Assembly: GCF_947495725.1 (NCBI RefSeq)
Contig: NZ_CANLZZ010000008.1
Span: 1-64,000 of the forward strand
Source: an uncultured Lutibacter sp.
Lineage (GTDB): Bacteria; Bacteroidota; Bacteroidia; Flavobacteriales; Flavobacteriaceae
Direction of reading: 5' to 3'
DNA: 64,000 bases
Below, in pieces: positions 55,701 through 63,437 of the stretch. The position numbers and the translations under genes were made by a program. Position 1 is the stretch's first letter, and the number at the start of each line of letters is the position of its first letter. Below the pieces are notes generated by a model, which was given only the letters and a program-made list of their open reading frames with translations, was not told the origin of the DNA and searched no databases.

Positions 55701-56555
55701 AGTAAAATATTTGATGGAAGATCAAAAGTTGAAAATGGTAAGTTTTCTTTTGATTTTGTAGCTCCAAAAGACATAAAAGTAGCTTACGGAAAGGGGAAGC
55801 TTAGCTTTTATTCAACAAATAAAAAAACAGATAAAGCAGGTTATAATATAGATATCACAGTTGGAGGAATTAATAAAAATGCTCCCGAAGATAAAACAGG
55901 GCCTGTAGTTCAATTGTTTATGAATGATTTAAATTTTGTAGAAGGAGGAACTACAGATAGCTCGCCAATGTTTATTGCTGTTTTAGAAGATGAAAATGGA
56001 ATAAATACCTCAATTACAGCAGTAGATCACGATATTGTTGCAATTTTAGATAACGATCAAGCAAATCCAATAATTCTAAATGATTTTTATCAAACAGATT
56101 TAAATAATTATAAAAAAGGTAAAGTAACTTATTCATTTAAAGACCTTTCTGAAGGTTTGCATACATTAACTTTAAAAGTTTGGGATACATACAATAATTT
56201 AACAGAAACAACGTTTTCTTTTACTGTAATGAACAATTCAGATTTGGTTTTAACTAAGGTGTTAAACTATCCAAATCCATTTGTAAATTATACTGAGTTT
56301 TGGTTTAATCATAACAAGCCTAACGATTTGTTAAATGTTCAAGTTCAAATTTTTACTGTTTCCGGAAAATTAGTTAAAACAATTAATGAAACCGTTCAAG
56401 CTGATGGAAACTTATGTAGAGTGTTAAATTGGAATGGATTAGATGATTTTGGATCGAAAATTGGAAAAGGAGTTTATGTTTATAAATTAAAAGTAAAGGG
56501 AATTAATTCAAATTCTTCAGCTCAGAAAATTGAAAAATTAGTAATATTGCAATAA
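52752..56555 (+). CDS. porU: Type IX secretion sortase PorU
   Basis: A 1267-residue surface protease of the gingipain (C25) family that removes C-terminal sorting domains from T9SS cargo and attaches the cargo to the surface. It has a signal peptide (ending ELCAQ, residue 23). The catalytic dyad is His779 in YFGHGGEDGW and Cys813 in TVTCEFSRFDNP. A beta-sandwich C-terminal domain (YPNPFVNYTEFWFNH... VYVYKLKVKG) ends the protein. Length fits PorU. porV follows after 37 bases; the two proteins act together in an attachment complex. The amylases at 15567-22875 are likely substrates. Confidence 0.96.
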   Translation: MMKLFRIFIIFLLFTTLNELCAQQNIIKSFSLDWTDNVEFIVNKDLKISTSLINGNFLDENLNPRFSESWKVVNNNTLLGYTIRNVKYENVKSNNNYAFNFISDSLKSELNIAKAKNNLYLTLNLEPLVKINNQVKRIVSFDLEYSFGSAKKNSLKNSSLKQSVLASGKWYKFSVEKTGVYKINRNFLQNLGIDVNSVNPKNIKIYGNGGQMLPQKNSDFRYDGLQETAIYVNGESDGNFDSNDFILFYAKGPHSWDYGISPNLNTTKHQYNIYSDEAHYFITIGDSAGKRIIEKPSITANANTVISSFDDFAFYEKDEVNLFAVGQQWFGDDFNFENTRSYSIPFDEIDDSENIQVKVRGVAESLSSSSMDVAVNNQNLFTINYGALGGLNRAVGNENGGNVKINGNSVNVDITFNNNGNPGAKAWLDYIEVLGRRKLIAKTNQFLFRNFNLTNPNSVFEYVIENGNNVSWVWDVSDYLNPKIVKNESANSNYSFKINGGSLSEFLLIPENDFYSPNLLENSEVENQNLHSLQNIDYVIITNDELFSEAQRLADYHLENSGLITKVVKLKHIYNEFSSGIQDVIAIRDFVKHLYDNATTNPIKYVCLFGDASYDFKDRISENNNIVPVFEAYNSFNLASSYVTDDIYGMMDDNEGLLNSFERQDVATGRIPVSDVVQAKQVVDKILDYYSVESFGNWRTKLTLIADDIDSAGEEIIQVNMEKLADSITKNKPVFNLNKIYLDAYDQQTTASGNVYPTVNVDILNKIDKGTLLVDYFGHGGEDGWSGEGIFRLPEIQNLENKYKLPLFITVTCEFSRFDNPLRKTAGEFLFWAPNYGAGSLISTTREIYISVGQVFNETLVRPLLGFNNENVSISESLMLAKNQFSTTQRFFIFNFGDPAMHLSIPNPSIKITKMNDKDISQSKDTIKALSYVKFEGEITDVNNSLINDYNGEIDLSVYDKEILKSTLDNDSKNFVMQFDVIDSKIFDGRSKVENGKFSFDFVAPKDIKVAYGKGKLSFYSTNKKTDKAGYNIDITVGGINKNAPEDKTGPVVQLFMNDLNFVEGGTTDSSPMFIAVLEDENGINTSITAVDHDIVAILDNDQANPIILNDFYQTDLNNYKKGKVTYSFKDLSEGLHTLTLKVWDTYNNLTETTFSFTVMNNSDLVLTKVLNYPNPFVNYTEFWFNHNKPNDLLNVQVQIFTVSGKLVKTINETVQADGNLCRVLNWNGLDDFGSKIGKGVYVYKLKVKGINSNSSAQKIEKLVILQ

Positions 56556-56592
56556 GAATTTAATATATTTATTAAATTAAAGAAAACCATTA

Positions 56593-57729
56593 ATGAAAAA
56601 AATAATTTTAGTTACCCTAACTGTTTTATTTACCATTTCAAATAGTAAAGCACAAGAAACACCAAATCCAATAACAACAGCAGCACCATTTTTACTTATT
56701 GCCCCTGACGCTAGAGCGGGCGGTATGGGAGATATTGGAGTTGCAACTTCACCAGATGCAAATTCACAACATTGGAACGCATCTAAATTTGCCTTTATGA
56801 AGTCGCAATTTTCAGTAGGAATAATATACACACCTTGGCTTAGAGAATTAACAAATGATGTTTTTTTAGGTGGATTTTCATTTGCAAATAAAATTGATAA
56901 TAGAAGTGCTTGGGCAACAAGTTTAAAATATTTTAATTTAGGTGAAATTCAACTAACAGATAATAGTGGATTCCCAAATGGAACAGAAAAGTTAAATGAA
57001 TTTTCAATAGATGGTTCTTATTCGCTTAAATTGAGCGAAACCTATTCAATGGGGGTTACTTTACGTTATATTCGTTCCGATTTAGGAATTGAATCTGCAA
57101 ATTCAACTATTAGCGCAGTAAATTCATTTGCGGTTGATATTTCTGGTTATTTTCAATCTGAAGAAAAAAACTATGGAGATTTCAATGGTGTTTGGAGAGC
57201 AGGATATAATATTTCTAATATAGGTCCAAAAGTTTCATATTCGGACGATGGGCAGGATAATTTTATTCCAACTAATTTAAAAGTTGGTGGAGGATTCGAT
57301 TTTATTTTAGATAATTATAATAAAGTAAGTTTAAATTTAGAATTGAATAAATTATTAGTACCTACACCTAGTATTTCAGACGATGGAACACCGCCATACT
57401 CGCAAGATGACATTAGTTTCTTTAGTGGTATTTTTAAGTCTTTTAATGATGCTCCTGATGGATTTAGTGAGGAGCTTAAAGAGTTTACTTGGGGGCTAGG
57501 AGCGGAATATATGTATGATAATTCTTTTGCTATTAGAGCAGGTTATTTTAATGAAAGTGATTTAAAAGGAGCAAGAAAATATTTTACTATTGGATCTGGT
57601 TTTAATTTTAAAAGTTCTAGACTAGATATCTCATATTTGTTTAATGCCTCTGATATAAACAATCCACTAGAAAACACACTTAGATTTTCATTATCATTCG
57701 ATTTTGGAGATATTTTTGAGATTAATTAA
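56593..57729 (+). CDS. porV: Type IX secretion outer-membrane shuttle protein PorV
   Basis: A 378-residue outer-membrane beta-barrel of the FadL/PorV type with a signal peptide (ending SKAQ). The N-terminal TTAAPFLLIAPDARAGGMGDIGVATSPDANSQHWN is the PorV signature. The barrel ends FDFGDIFEIN. PorV (LptO) binds sorting domains leaving the translocon and carries them to PorU. It lies directly behind porU and 20 bases before the cytidine deaminase gene. Confidence 0.95.
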   Translation: MKKIILVTLTVLFTISNSKAQETPNPITTAAPFLLIAPDARAGGMGDIGVATSPDANSQHWNASKFAFMKSQFSVGIIYTPWLRELTNDVFLGGFSFANKIDNRSAWATSLKYFNLGEIQLTDNSGFPNGTEKLNEFSIDGSYSLKLSETYSMGVTLRYIRSDLGIESANSTISAVNSFAVDISGYFQSEEKNYGDFNGVWRAGYNISNIGPKVSYSDDGQDNFIPTNLKVGGGFDFILDNYNKVSLNLELNKLLVPTPSISDDGTPPYSQDDISFFSGIFKSFNDAPDGFSEELKEFTWGLGAEYMYDNSFAIRAGYFNESDLKGARKYFTIGSGFNFKSSRLDISYLFNASDINNPLENTLRFSLSFDFGDIFEIN

Positions 57730-57749
57730 TTAGCCATTAGGTACATTTA

Positions 57750-58232
57750 ATGAAAAAGGTTGAAATTACAACAAGTATTTCAGTTTACGATTCGATAGAA
57801 GAACTTCCAAAAGATGTTTTGTCCTTAATGCAAAAAGCTATTGAAGCAAAAAACAAAGCATATGCACCGTACTCTAAATTTTATGTGGGGTGCGCACTTA
57901 TTTTAGAAAATGGGGTTATAGTTACCGGAAATAATCAGGAAAATGCAGCATATCCTTCTGGGATGTGCGCCGAAAGGGTTGCCGTATGGAACGCATTATC
58001 GAATTATCCAAATATTAAAATTCTAAAACTTGCAATCACTGCAAGTTCAAGTTCGCAATTGTTAAAAGAACCTGTTGCTCCATGCGGAGCCTGTAGACAA
58101 ACTTTATCTGAATATGAAATAAAACAAAAAAGTAAGGTTGAAGTTTATTTTATGGGTGAAGAAGGTAAAATAATAAAAACAGATTCTATTCTAGATTTGC
58201 TTCCAATTGCATTTGATAAATCATTTCTTTAA
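57750..58232 (+). CDS. cdd: Cytidine deaminase
   Basis: A 160-residue zinc enzyme that deaminates cytidine and deoxycytidine to uridines in pyrimidine salvage. The zinc site is complete: MCAERVAVWNAL (Cys and catalytic Glu) and PCGACRQTLSE (two Cys). YAPYSKFYVGCALILENG is the substrate loop. Length is slightly above the usual 130-140 residues through an N-terminal extension. It follows porV by 20 bases and precedes the truncated haemoglobin gene by one base. Confidence 0.96.
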   Translation: MKKVEITTSISVYDSIEELPKDVLSLMQKAIEAKNKAYAPYSKFYVGCALILENGVIVTGNNQENAAYPSGMCAERVAVWNALSNYPNIKILKLAITASSSSQLLKEPVAPCGACRQTLSEYEIKQKSKVEVYFMGEEGKIIKTDSILDLLPIAFDKSFL

Positions 58233-58233
58233 T

Positions 58234-58617
58234 ATGCTAAAGGATATTGAAAATAGAGATGATATTTACATACTAATTAAAGCATTTTATGTTAAATTAA
58301 TGAATGACGATGTAATGCGTCATTTTTTTATTGAATTTGAGCAGCCTGAAGCTCTCGAAAATCATTTACAAATATTGGTTGATTTTTGGGATAACATATT
58401 GTTTTTCTCTGGTGGGTATCGTAAAAATGCAATGGCTCCACACCTAAAAATACACAAGAACAAACCATTCAAGAAAGAGCACTTTACTCATTGGCTATCA
58501 AGTTTTAATAGTGCTGTTGACGAATTGTTTGAAGGTGAGATGGCGCATACAGCTAAGTCTCGTGCACTATCGATAGCCACCGTAATGAAAATTAAAATTT
58601 CAGAACAAAATAAGTAA
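58234..58617 (+). CDS. Group III truncated haemoglobin
   Basis: A 127-residue haem protein of the 2-on-2 globin fold. FWDNILFFSGGYRKNAM and HLKIHKNKPFKKEHFTHWLSSF fit group III globins; the His in the KEHFTHW segment is the expected proximal haem ligand. I start it at ATG 58234, one base behind the cdd stop, because the upstream start at 58207 would overlap cdd and adds nine unconserved residues. Roles proposed for the group include oxygen or nitric-oxide chemistry; none is proven by context. It is in the porV-cdd cluster. Confidence 0.9.
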   Translation: MLKDIENRDDIYILIKAFYVKLMNDDVMRHFFIEFEQPEALENHLQILVDFWDNILFFSGGYRKNAMAPHLKIHKNKPFKKEHFTHWLSSFNSAVDELFEGEMAHTAKSRALSIATVMKIKISEQNK

Positions 58618-58655
58618 TACATTTTAAATTTGTTTATTAACTTTTTATATAAATA

Positions 58656-59720
58656 ATGAAGTCAGTTATAACAGGAACCGGAAGCTATATACCTAATATA
58701 GTTAAAAAAAATTCAGATTTTTTAAGCAGTAAATTTTTAAACGAAGATGGAACTCCATTTAATGAGGAAAATGAAGTTATTATTGAGAAATTTAAATCAA
58801 TAACAGGTATTGAAGAACGAAGGTACGCAGAAGATAAATTAAATTCGTCTGATTTAGGTTTTTTTGCATCTGAAAAAGCAATAAAGGATGCACAAATAGA
58901 TAAAGAAGAGTTAGATTATATAATAGTTGCTCAAAATTTTGGAAACGTTAAAACTGGTTCTAATCAAAGTGATATGTTACCAAGTATTGCTTCAAGAATA
59001 AAGCATAGCTTACAAATTAAAAATCCGAACTGTGTAGCATATGATATTATTTTTGGATGTCCAGGTTGGGTTCAAGGAGTTATTCAAGCAGAGGCTTATA
59101 TAAAAGCGGGGATTGCAAAAAAATGTTTAGTTGTTGGAACTGAAACCTTATCTAGAGTTGTAGACCCTAGTGATCGTGATTCAATGATTTTTGCTGATGG
59201 AGCAGGAGCTTGCGTAATAGAAGCAAAGGATAGTTCTAAGGATTCAGGAATTTTAAGTCATGCTACAAGAACTGACGTAATAGATGAAGCATATTATTTG
59301 CATTTTGACAAGTCTTTTAATAAAGATTTAGATTCAAGTATTGGGTATATTAAAATGTTAGGCAGAAAAATATATGAATACGGATTATCAAATGTTCCTG
59401 CAGCAATGAAAACAGCTTTAGATAAAAGCGGGTTAAGTATTTCGGATGTTAAGAAAATATTTATTCATCAGGCAAATGAAAAAATGGATGAACAAATTGT
59501 AAAACGTTTTTATAGGTTATATAAATCTAAAGTGCCTGCGGGAGTTATGCCTATGAATATTCATAAATTAGGAAATAGTTCTGTTGCAACAATTCCTACT
59601 TTATTTGACCATGTAAAACAAGGGAAAATGGAAAATCAAGAAATTAACTCTGGCGATGTGGTAATTTTTGCGTCTGTTGGTGCGGGGATGAATATTAACG
59701 CAATTGTTTATAGATACTAA
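58656..59720 (+). CDS. 3-oxoacyl-ACP synthase III family protein (KAS III / FabH-like)
   Basis: A 354-residue thiolase-fold condensing enzyme. Active-site residues are in place: Cys135 in DIIFGCPGWVQG, His271 in FIHQANEK and Asn307 in LGNSSVAT. The protein is about 25-30 residues longer than typical FabH, with extra sequence near the N-terminus (SKFLNEDGTPFNEENEV). It is not beside other fatty-acid genes. It could start fatty-acid chains or make a specialised product; the GCPGW context differs from the canonical FabH ACSG(F/A) motif. It is the last gene of the porU strand group, with a terminator behind it. Confidence 0.88.
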   Translation: MKSVITGTGSYIPNIVKKNSDFLSSKFLNEDGTPFNEENEVIIEKFKSITGIEERRYAEDKLNSSDLGFFASEKAIKDAQIDKEELDYIIVAQNFGNVKTGSNQSDMLPSIASRIKHSLQIKNPNCVAYDIIFGCPGWVQGVIQAEAYIKAGIAKKCLVVGTETLSRVVDPSDRDSMIFADGAGACVIEAKDSSKDSGILSHATRTDVIDEAYYLHFDKSFNKDLDSSIGYIKMLGRKIYEYGLSNVPAAMKTALDKSGLSISDVKKIFIHQANEKMDEQIVKRFYRLYKSKVPAGVMPMNIHKLGNSSVATIPTLFDHVKQGKMENQEINSGDVVIFASVGAGMNINAIVYRY

Positions 59721-59730
59721 ATATTAGAAT

Positions 59731-59761
59731 AAAAAAAAGCCCTCAGTGAGGGCTTTTTTTT
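59731..59761. terminator. Bidirectional terminator between KAS III and the phosphatase gene
   Basis: AAAAAAGCCCTCA pairs with TGAGGGCTTTTTT with a short loop; A and T tracts on the two sides serve both converging genes. Confidence 0.92.
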
Positions 59762-61448
59762 ATTCTAATATTTCTGTAATTGTTTTCCCCGAAGTTCCAT
59801 TTGGTTGCTCTATTTTAAGAAAACTAGCTAAAGTTGGAGCAATATCTATAATAGGATAATACTTGTTTGAAGTTCCTTGTTTTATGCCGCTTCCATAAAA
59901 AATTAAAGGAACATGTGTATCGTAACTATAACCAGATCCATGTGTAGATCCAACATGTGCATAACTAATAGTAGTTGGGTTGGGAACAAACAACACATTA
60001 CCAGATCTTTTTTGGTTATACCCATTTTGTAACTTTTGTAAAACACCAGAACTAAACGAAGTGGCTTGTAATGTATGTCCACTTATAGATTTATATACAT
60101 TATTAAAATTTAAAATTTCATCAACTAAAATTTGTTCAACTTTTAATATATCAAGCTTTAAAAAATCAATTATTTCAGTATTTAGAAATAATTGGTTATT
60201 CGAAATATTTTCAACCAATTCATCTGAATTGAAATGCTTTAATGTAATTGTTTTTACAAATTTTTTAAATTCTTTATTATCAAAATAACCTCCTGGAATT
60301 TTCAATGTTTTTAGATAAGACGGTACTGGTACAGCAGCGTGATCTGCGGTTAAAAACAATGTATAATTATCAGCACCTATTTCAGTGTTTAAAAAGTTTA
60401 TAAAATCTTCTAAGTTTTTATCTAATCTAATATAAGAATCTTCAACTTCTTTAGAGTCGACACCAAATTGATGTCCAACATAATCCGTACTCGAATAACT
60501 TATTGCAATAAAATCTGTAAAATTACTCTTTCCTAAATTTTCCCCTAGAATGGTGGCTTTAGCAAAATCAGTGGTAAAATCATTGCCAAATGCAACAGCC
60601 TTTAATAAGCTATAGTTACCATTTTGTTTTCTTAATTTAGAAAGGTTGTAAGGAAACGAAGGTTCTTTTTTACCTTTAAACGGTTTTTCAAAATTATTAT
60701 TATCAATTAATGATTCTGTATAATTTTCAATGTTATAAAAAGTATCCCAAGTTTTTTCTAAATAATTATTTGCAATACCCGAATTGTTGAAATTTTCAAC
60801 CCAACTAGGTAGTTTTTCCATATAAAAAGAACTAGAAATAAATTTACCAACATTTCCTCCTTCAAACCAATAAGCGGCGCTTGCTGTATGTCCAGCAGGT
60901 AAAATTGCAGATCTATCTTTAATGGAGATCCCAATACTTTTACCGTTCATGTTTTGAGCCAATCTTAGTTGATCTAAAATAGTTGTGGTTAACATTCTAT
61001 GAGGTGATTTTTGGCCTCCTGTTTTCGCTCCAACTGTTTTATAATTATCATCGTCTACACAGTAAATAGATTTTTTTTCATATTTATCGTACCAATTATT
61101 TGAAATAATTCCATGGTTTGTAGGTGTAGTACCAGTATAAATTGAAGTATGTCCAACCGCAGTATAGGTTGGTATATAATTGTAATGGACATTGTTAAAG
61201 TTATATCCTCGATTTATTAGTTTTTTAAAACCTCCATTGCCAAATTTATTGTAAAAACGTATTAAATAATCATACCTCATTTGATCTACAACTATACCAA
61301 CAACTAACTTTGGGTTTTTATCAAACTTTTTAAAACTTTCATATGAAGTTGGTTCGGCTATTGTTTTAGCTGAGTTTGATTCGGCTTTAATAGCTATACA
61401 TTGTATTAATACTAGACTCACTAAAATTAATATGATACTTTTTTTCAT
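59760..61448 (-). CDS. pafA: PafA-type alkaline phosphatase / phosphodiesterase superfamily enzyme
   Basis: A 562-residue exported metalloenzyme with a signal peptide (about 1-22). The alkaline-phosphatase-superfamily zinc site is visible: Asp55 in GIVVDQMRYD, Thr96 nucleophile in PTYTAVGHTS, SSTDYVGHQFG, FLTADHAA and GSTHGSGYSYDTHVP. NNWYD and the KDRSAILPAGH segment (Lys-x-Arg) match the Thr, Asn and Lys/Arg active site of PafA, the calcium-independent, low-specificity phosphatase of Bacteroidota. It would release phosphate from organic phosphomonoesters in the periplasm. It is a single gene with its own terminator. Confidence 0.88.
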   Translation of the reverse strand: MKKSIILILVSLVLIQCIAIKAESNSAKTIAEPTSYESFKKFDKNPKLVVGIVVDQMRYDYLIRFYNKFGNGGFKKLINRGYNFNNVHYNYIPTYTAVGHTSIYTGTTPTNHGIISNNWYDKYEKKSIYCVDDDNYKTVGAKTGGQKSPHRMLTTTILDQLRLAQNMNGKSIGISIKDRSAILPAGHTASAAYWFEGGNVGKFISSSFYMEKLPSWVENFNNSGIANNYLEKTWDTFYNIENYTESLIDNNNFEKPFKGKKEPSFPYNLSKLRKQNGNYSLLKAVAFGNDFTTDFAKATILGENLGKSNFTDFIAISYSSTDYVGHQFGVDSKEVEDSYIRLDKNLEDFINFLNTEIGADNYTLFLTADHAAVPVPSYLKTLKIPGGYFDNKEFKKFVKTITLKHFNSDELVENISNNQLFLNTEIIDFLKLDILKVEQILVDEILNFNNVYKSISGHTLQATSFSSGVLQKLQNGYNQKRSGNVLFVPNPTTISYAHVGSTHGSGYSYDTHVPLIFYGSGIKQGTSNKYYPIIDIAPTLASFLKIEQPNGTSGKTITEILE

Positions 61449-61468
61449 TTTGTATAATTTAGAGGTTT

Positions 61469-61476
61469 CAAAATTA
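61469..61476 (-). promoter_or_regulatory. -7 promoter box of the phosphatase gene
   Basis: The minus strand reads TAATTTTG (TAnnTTTG), 20 bases before the start codon, so any leader is very short. The -33 element is weak. Confidence 0.45.
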
Positions 61477-61562
61477 ATGAATTTTTAAGGTGTAAATTAA
61501 TTTTATGCTGCAAAAAGTTAATACATTGTTTTAATTTGATATTTTAGCAAAAAAGAAATTAA

Positions 61563-62303
61563 ATGAACTATTTAGAGCATATTGGAAAGTATTTTATTAT
61601 GCTGAAACAAGTGTTTAAAAAACCACAAAAATGGTCGGTTTTTAGAGAAACTTTGTTTCGAGAAATTGAAGATTTAGGACTAAAATCTTTAGGAATAATT
61701 ATGTTTATTTCATTTTTTGTTGGCGGTGTAGTAGCCATACAAACAGCATTAAATGTTGAAAGCCCATTTATACCAAAATATTTAATAGGATTTGCCACTA
61801 AACGCTCAATGATATTAGAGTTTGCACCTACATTTATGAGTGTTATTTTGGCTGGTAAAGTAGGTTCTTATATATCTTCTAGTATTGGTACTATGCGAGT
61901 TACGGAGCAGATTGATGCTTTAGAGGTGATGGGGATAAACTCTTTAAATTACTTGGTTTTACCTAAAATTATAGCAACCTTATTTTTCTATCCATTATTA
62001 ATTGTTTTAGCAATGTTTTTAGGAATTTATGGAGGATATGTTGCGGGTTTATTAACAGGGAGGTTTTTTACAGAAGATTATATTTATGGAATTCAGCTGG
62101 ATTTCGATCCCTATTTTATAAAATATGCTTTAATTAAAACGTTAGTTTTCGCATTTGTAATTGCAACTATTCCAGCCTACCATGGTTATTATGTAAAGGG
62201 AGGGTCTTTGGAAGTTGGACGCGCAAGTACCCAAGCGGTGGTATGGACAAGTGTAGTAATTATCCTTTTAAATTATTTTTTAACTCAAATGCTTTTAGGA
62301 TAG
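61563..62303 (+). CDS. mlaE: MlaE-family ABC transporter permease
   Basis: A 246-residue inner-membrane protein with about five helices and the conserved MlaE core: ISFFVGGVVAIQTALNVE, EFAPTFMSVILAGKVGSYISSSIGTMRVTEQIDALEVMGINSLNYLVLPKI, and YYVKGGSLEVGRASTQAVVWTS. It works with the ATPase that starts right behind its stop codon to move phospholipids between inner and outer membranes. The MCE-domain protein that usually completes the complex is not in the window. Confidence 0.94.
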   Translation: MNYLEHIGKYFIMLKQVFKKPQKWSVFRETLFREIEDLGLKSLGIIMFISFFVGGVVAIQTALNVESPFIPKYLIGFATKRSMILEFAPTFMSVILAGKVGSYISSSIGTMRVTEQIDALEVMGINSLNYLVLPKIIATLFFYPLLIVLAMFLGIYGGYVAGLLTGRFFTEDYIYGIQLDFDPYFIKYALIKTLVFAFVIATIPAYHGYYVKGGSLEVGRASTQAVVWTSVVIILLNYFLTQMLLG

Positions 62304-63071
62304 ATGATAGAAGTTAAAGAACTATATAAAGAATTTAATGGTACTCCAGTTTTAAAAGGTGTAACTACAACTTTCGAAAAAGGAAAAACCAGCATGATTA
62401 TTGGTCAAAGTGGATCTGGTAAAACAGTATTTTTAAAGTGTTTACTTGGATTGCATGTGCCCGAAAAAGGAATAATTAGTTTTGATGGTAGAAAACAATT
62501 AGAACTTGGAATAAAAGAGAGGAGACAATTAAGGCAAGAAATTGGAATGGTATTTCAAGGTGGAGCATTATATGATTCTTTAACAGTGGAAGAAAATATA
62601 ATGTTTCCTTTAAAAATGTTTACTGAAAAAACACAAGATGAAATGCTTAATAGAGTTAATTTTGTTTTGGACAGAGTAAACTTGGTAAATGCGAATAAAA
62701 AGTTTCCTGCAGAAATTTCCGGAGGAATGCAAAAAAGAGTTGCTATTGCAAGAGCTATTGTTATGAATCCAAAATATTTGTTTTGTGATGAACCCAATTC
62801 TGGATTAGATCCAAATACAGCAACATTAATTGATAATTTAATTCAAGAAATTACAAAAGAATATCAGATGATAACTGTAATTAATTCTCATGATATGAAC
62901 TCTGTGATGGAAATTGGAGAAAAAATTGTTTTTTTAAAAGATGGAGTAAAAGCTTGGGAAGGATCGAATAAAGAGATCTTTAAAACTGAAAATGAAGCTA
63001 TTGTAAATTTTGTGTATTCTTCAAACTTATTTAAAAAAGTAAGAGAGGCATATTTAAATGAAACTAATTAG
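62304..63071 (+). CDS. mlaF: MlaF-family ABC transporter ATPase
   Basis: A 255-residue ATPase. Walker A GQSGSGKT is at residues 34-41, the signature EISGGMQKRVAIARA follows mid-protein, Walker B is YLFCDEPNSGLDP, and the switch His is in VINSHDMNSV. The N-terminal KELYKEFNGTPVLKGV pattern is typical of MlaF. It starts immediately behind mlaE with no gap, so the two are co-translated. The tRNA-Lys promoter begins nine bases behind its stop. Confidence 0.95.
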   Translation: MIEVKELYKEFNGTPVLKGVTTTFEKGKTSMIIGQSGSGKTVFLKCLLGLHVPEKGIISFDGRKQLELGIKERRQLRQEIGMVFQGGALYDSLTVEENIMFPLKMFTEKTQDEMLNRVNFVLDRVNLVNANKKFPAEISGGMQKRVAIARAIVMNPKYLFCDEPNSGLDPNTATLIDNLIQEITKEYQMITVINSHDMNSVMEIGEKIVFLKDGVKAWEGSNKEIFKTENEAIVNFVYSSNLFKKVREAYLNETN

Positions 63072-63079
63072 AAAAGTTG

Positions 63080-63110
63080 TTTGTTTTTTAAAAATATACT
63101 TATATATTTG
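63080..63110 (+). promoter_or_regulatory. Promoter of the tRNA-Lys - tRNA-Tyr unit
   Basis: TTTG at 63080-63083, 19 bases, then TATATTTG at 63103-63110. The TTTGCAGCCGCT sequence around the start is like that of the tRNA-Val promoters (TTTGCATCCGCT). Confidence 0.85.
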
Positions 63111-63133
63111 CAGCCGCTAAAAAGGAAAAAGAC

Positions 63134-63206
63134 GACCTGGTAGCTCAGTTGGTAGAGCACCTCCCTTTTAAGGAGGTGGTCCTGGGTTCGAGCCCCAGCC
63201 AGGTCA
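63134..63206 (+). tRNA. tRNA-Lys (anticodon TTT)
   Basis: A 73-base cloverleaf: acceptor GACCTGG/CCAGGTC, D arm GCTC/GAGC, anticodon stem CCTCC/GGAGG with loop CTTTTAA (anticodon TTT), T arm CTGGG/CCCAG, discriminator A. It is the first of two tRNAs in one transcript. The CCA end is not encoded. Confidence 0.97.
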
Positions 63207-63243
63207 CAAAAAAAATTCTAATTAGAGAGTTTTTTAAAATTTT

Positions 63244-63324
<81 letters not shown>

Positions 63325-63326
63325 CA

Positions 63327-63358
63327 AACCTCAAACAATACGTTTGAGGTTTTTTTTG
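63327..63358 (+). terminator. Intrinsic terminator of the tRNA-Lys - tRNA-Tyr unit
   Basis: AACCTCAAAC pairs with GTTTGAGGTT around a five-base loop, followed by a run of T residues, directly behind tRNA-Tyr. Confidence 0.92.
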
Positions 63359-63409
63359 ATTACTAATCAAAATGTTTAATAAAAGAATAAATAAGTTAAA
63401 CAAAAATAC

Positions 63410-63417
63410 TATATTTG
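63410..63417 (+). promoter_or_regulatory. -7 promoter box of the TonB-dependent receptor gene
   Basis: TATATTTG, a full TAnnTTTG match, lies 20 bases before the ATG. No clear -33 is visible. Confidence 0.6.
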
Positions 63418-63437
63418 TAATTGTAAATAGTTTTTAA

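Noticed and set aside
58207-58233. Longer N-terminus of the truncated haemoglobin overlapping cdd
   Set aside because: The nine extra residues are the out-of-frame end of cdd; an ATG one base behind the cdd stop gives the normal globin start.
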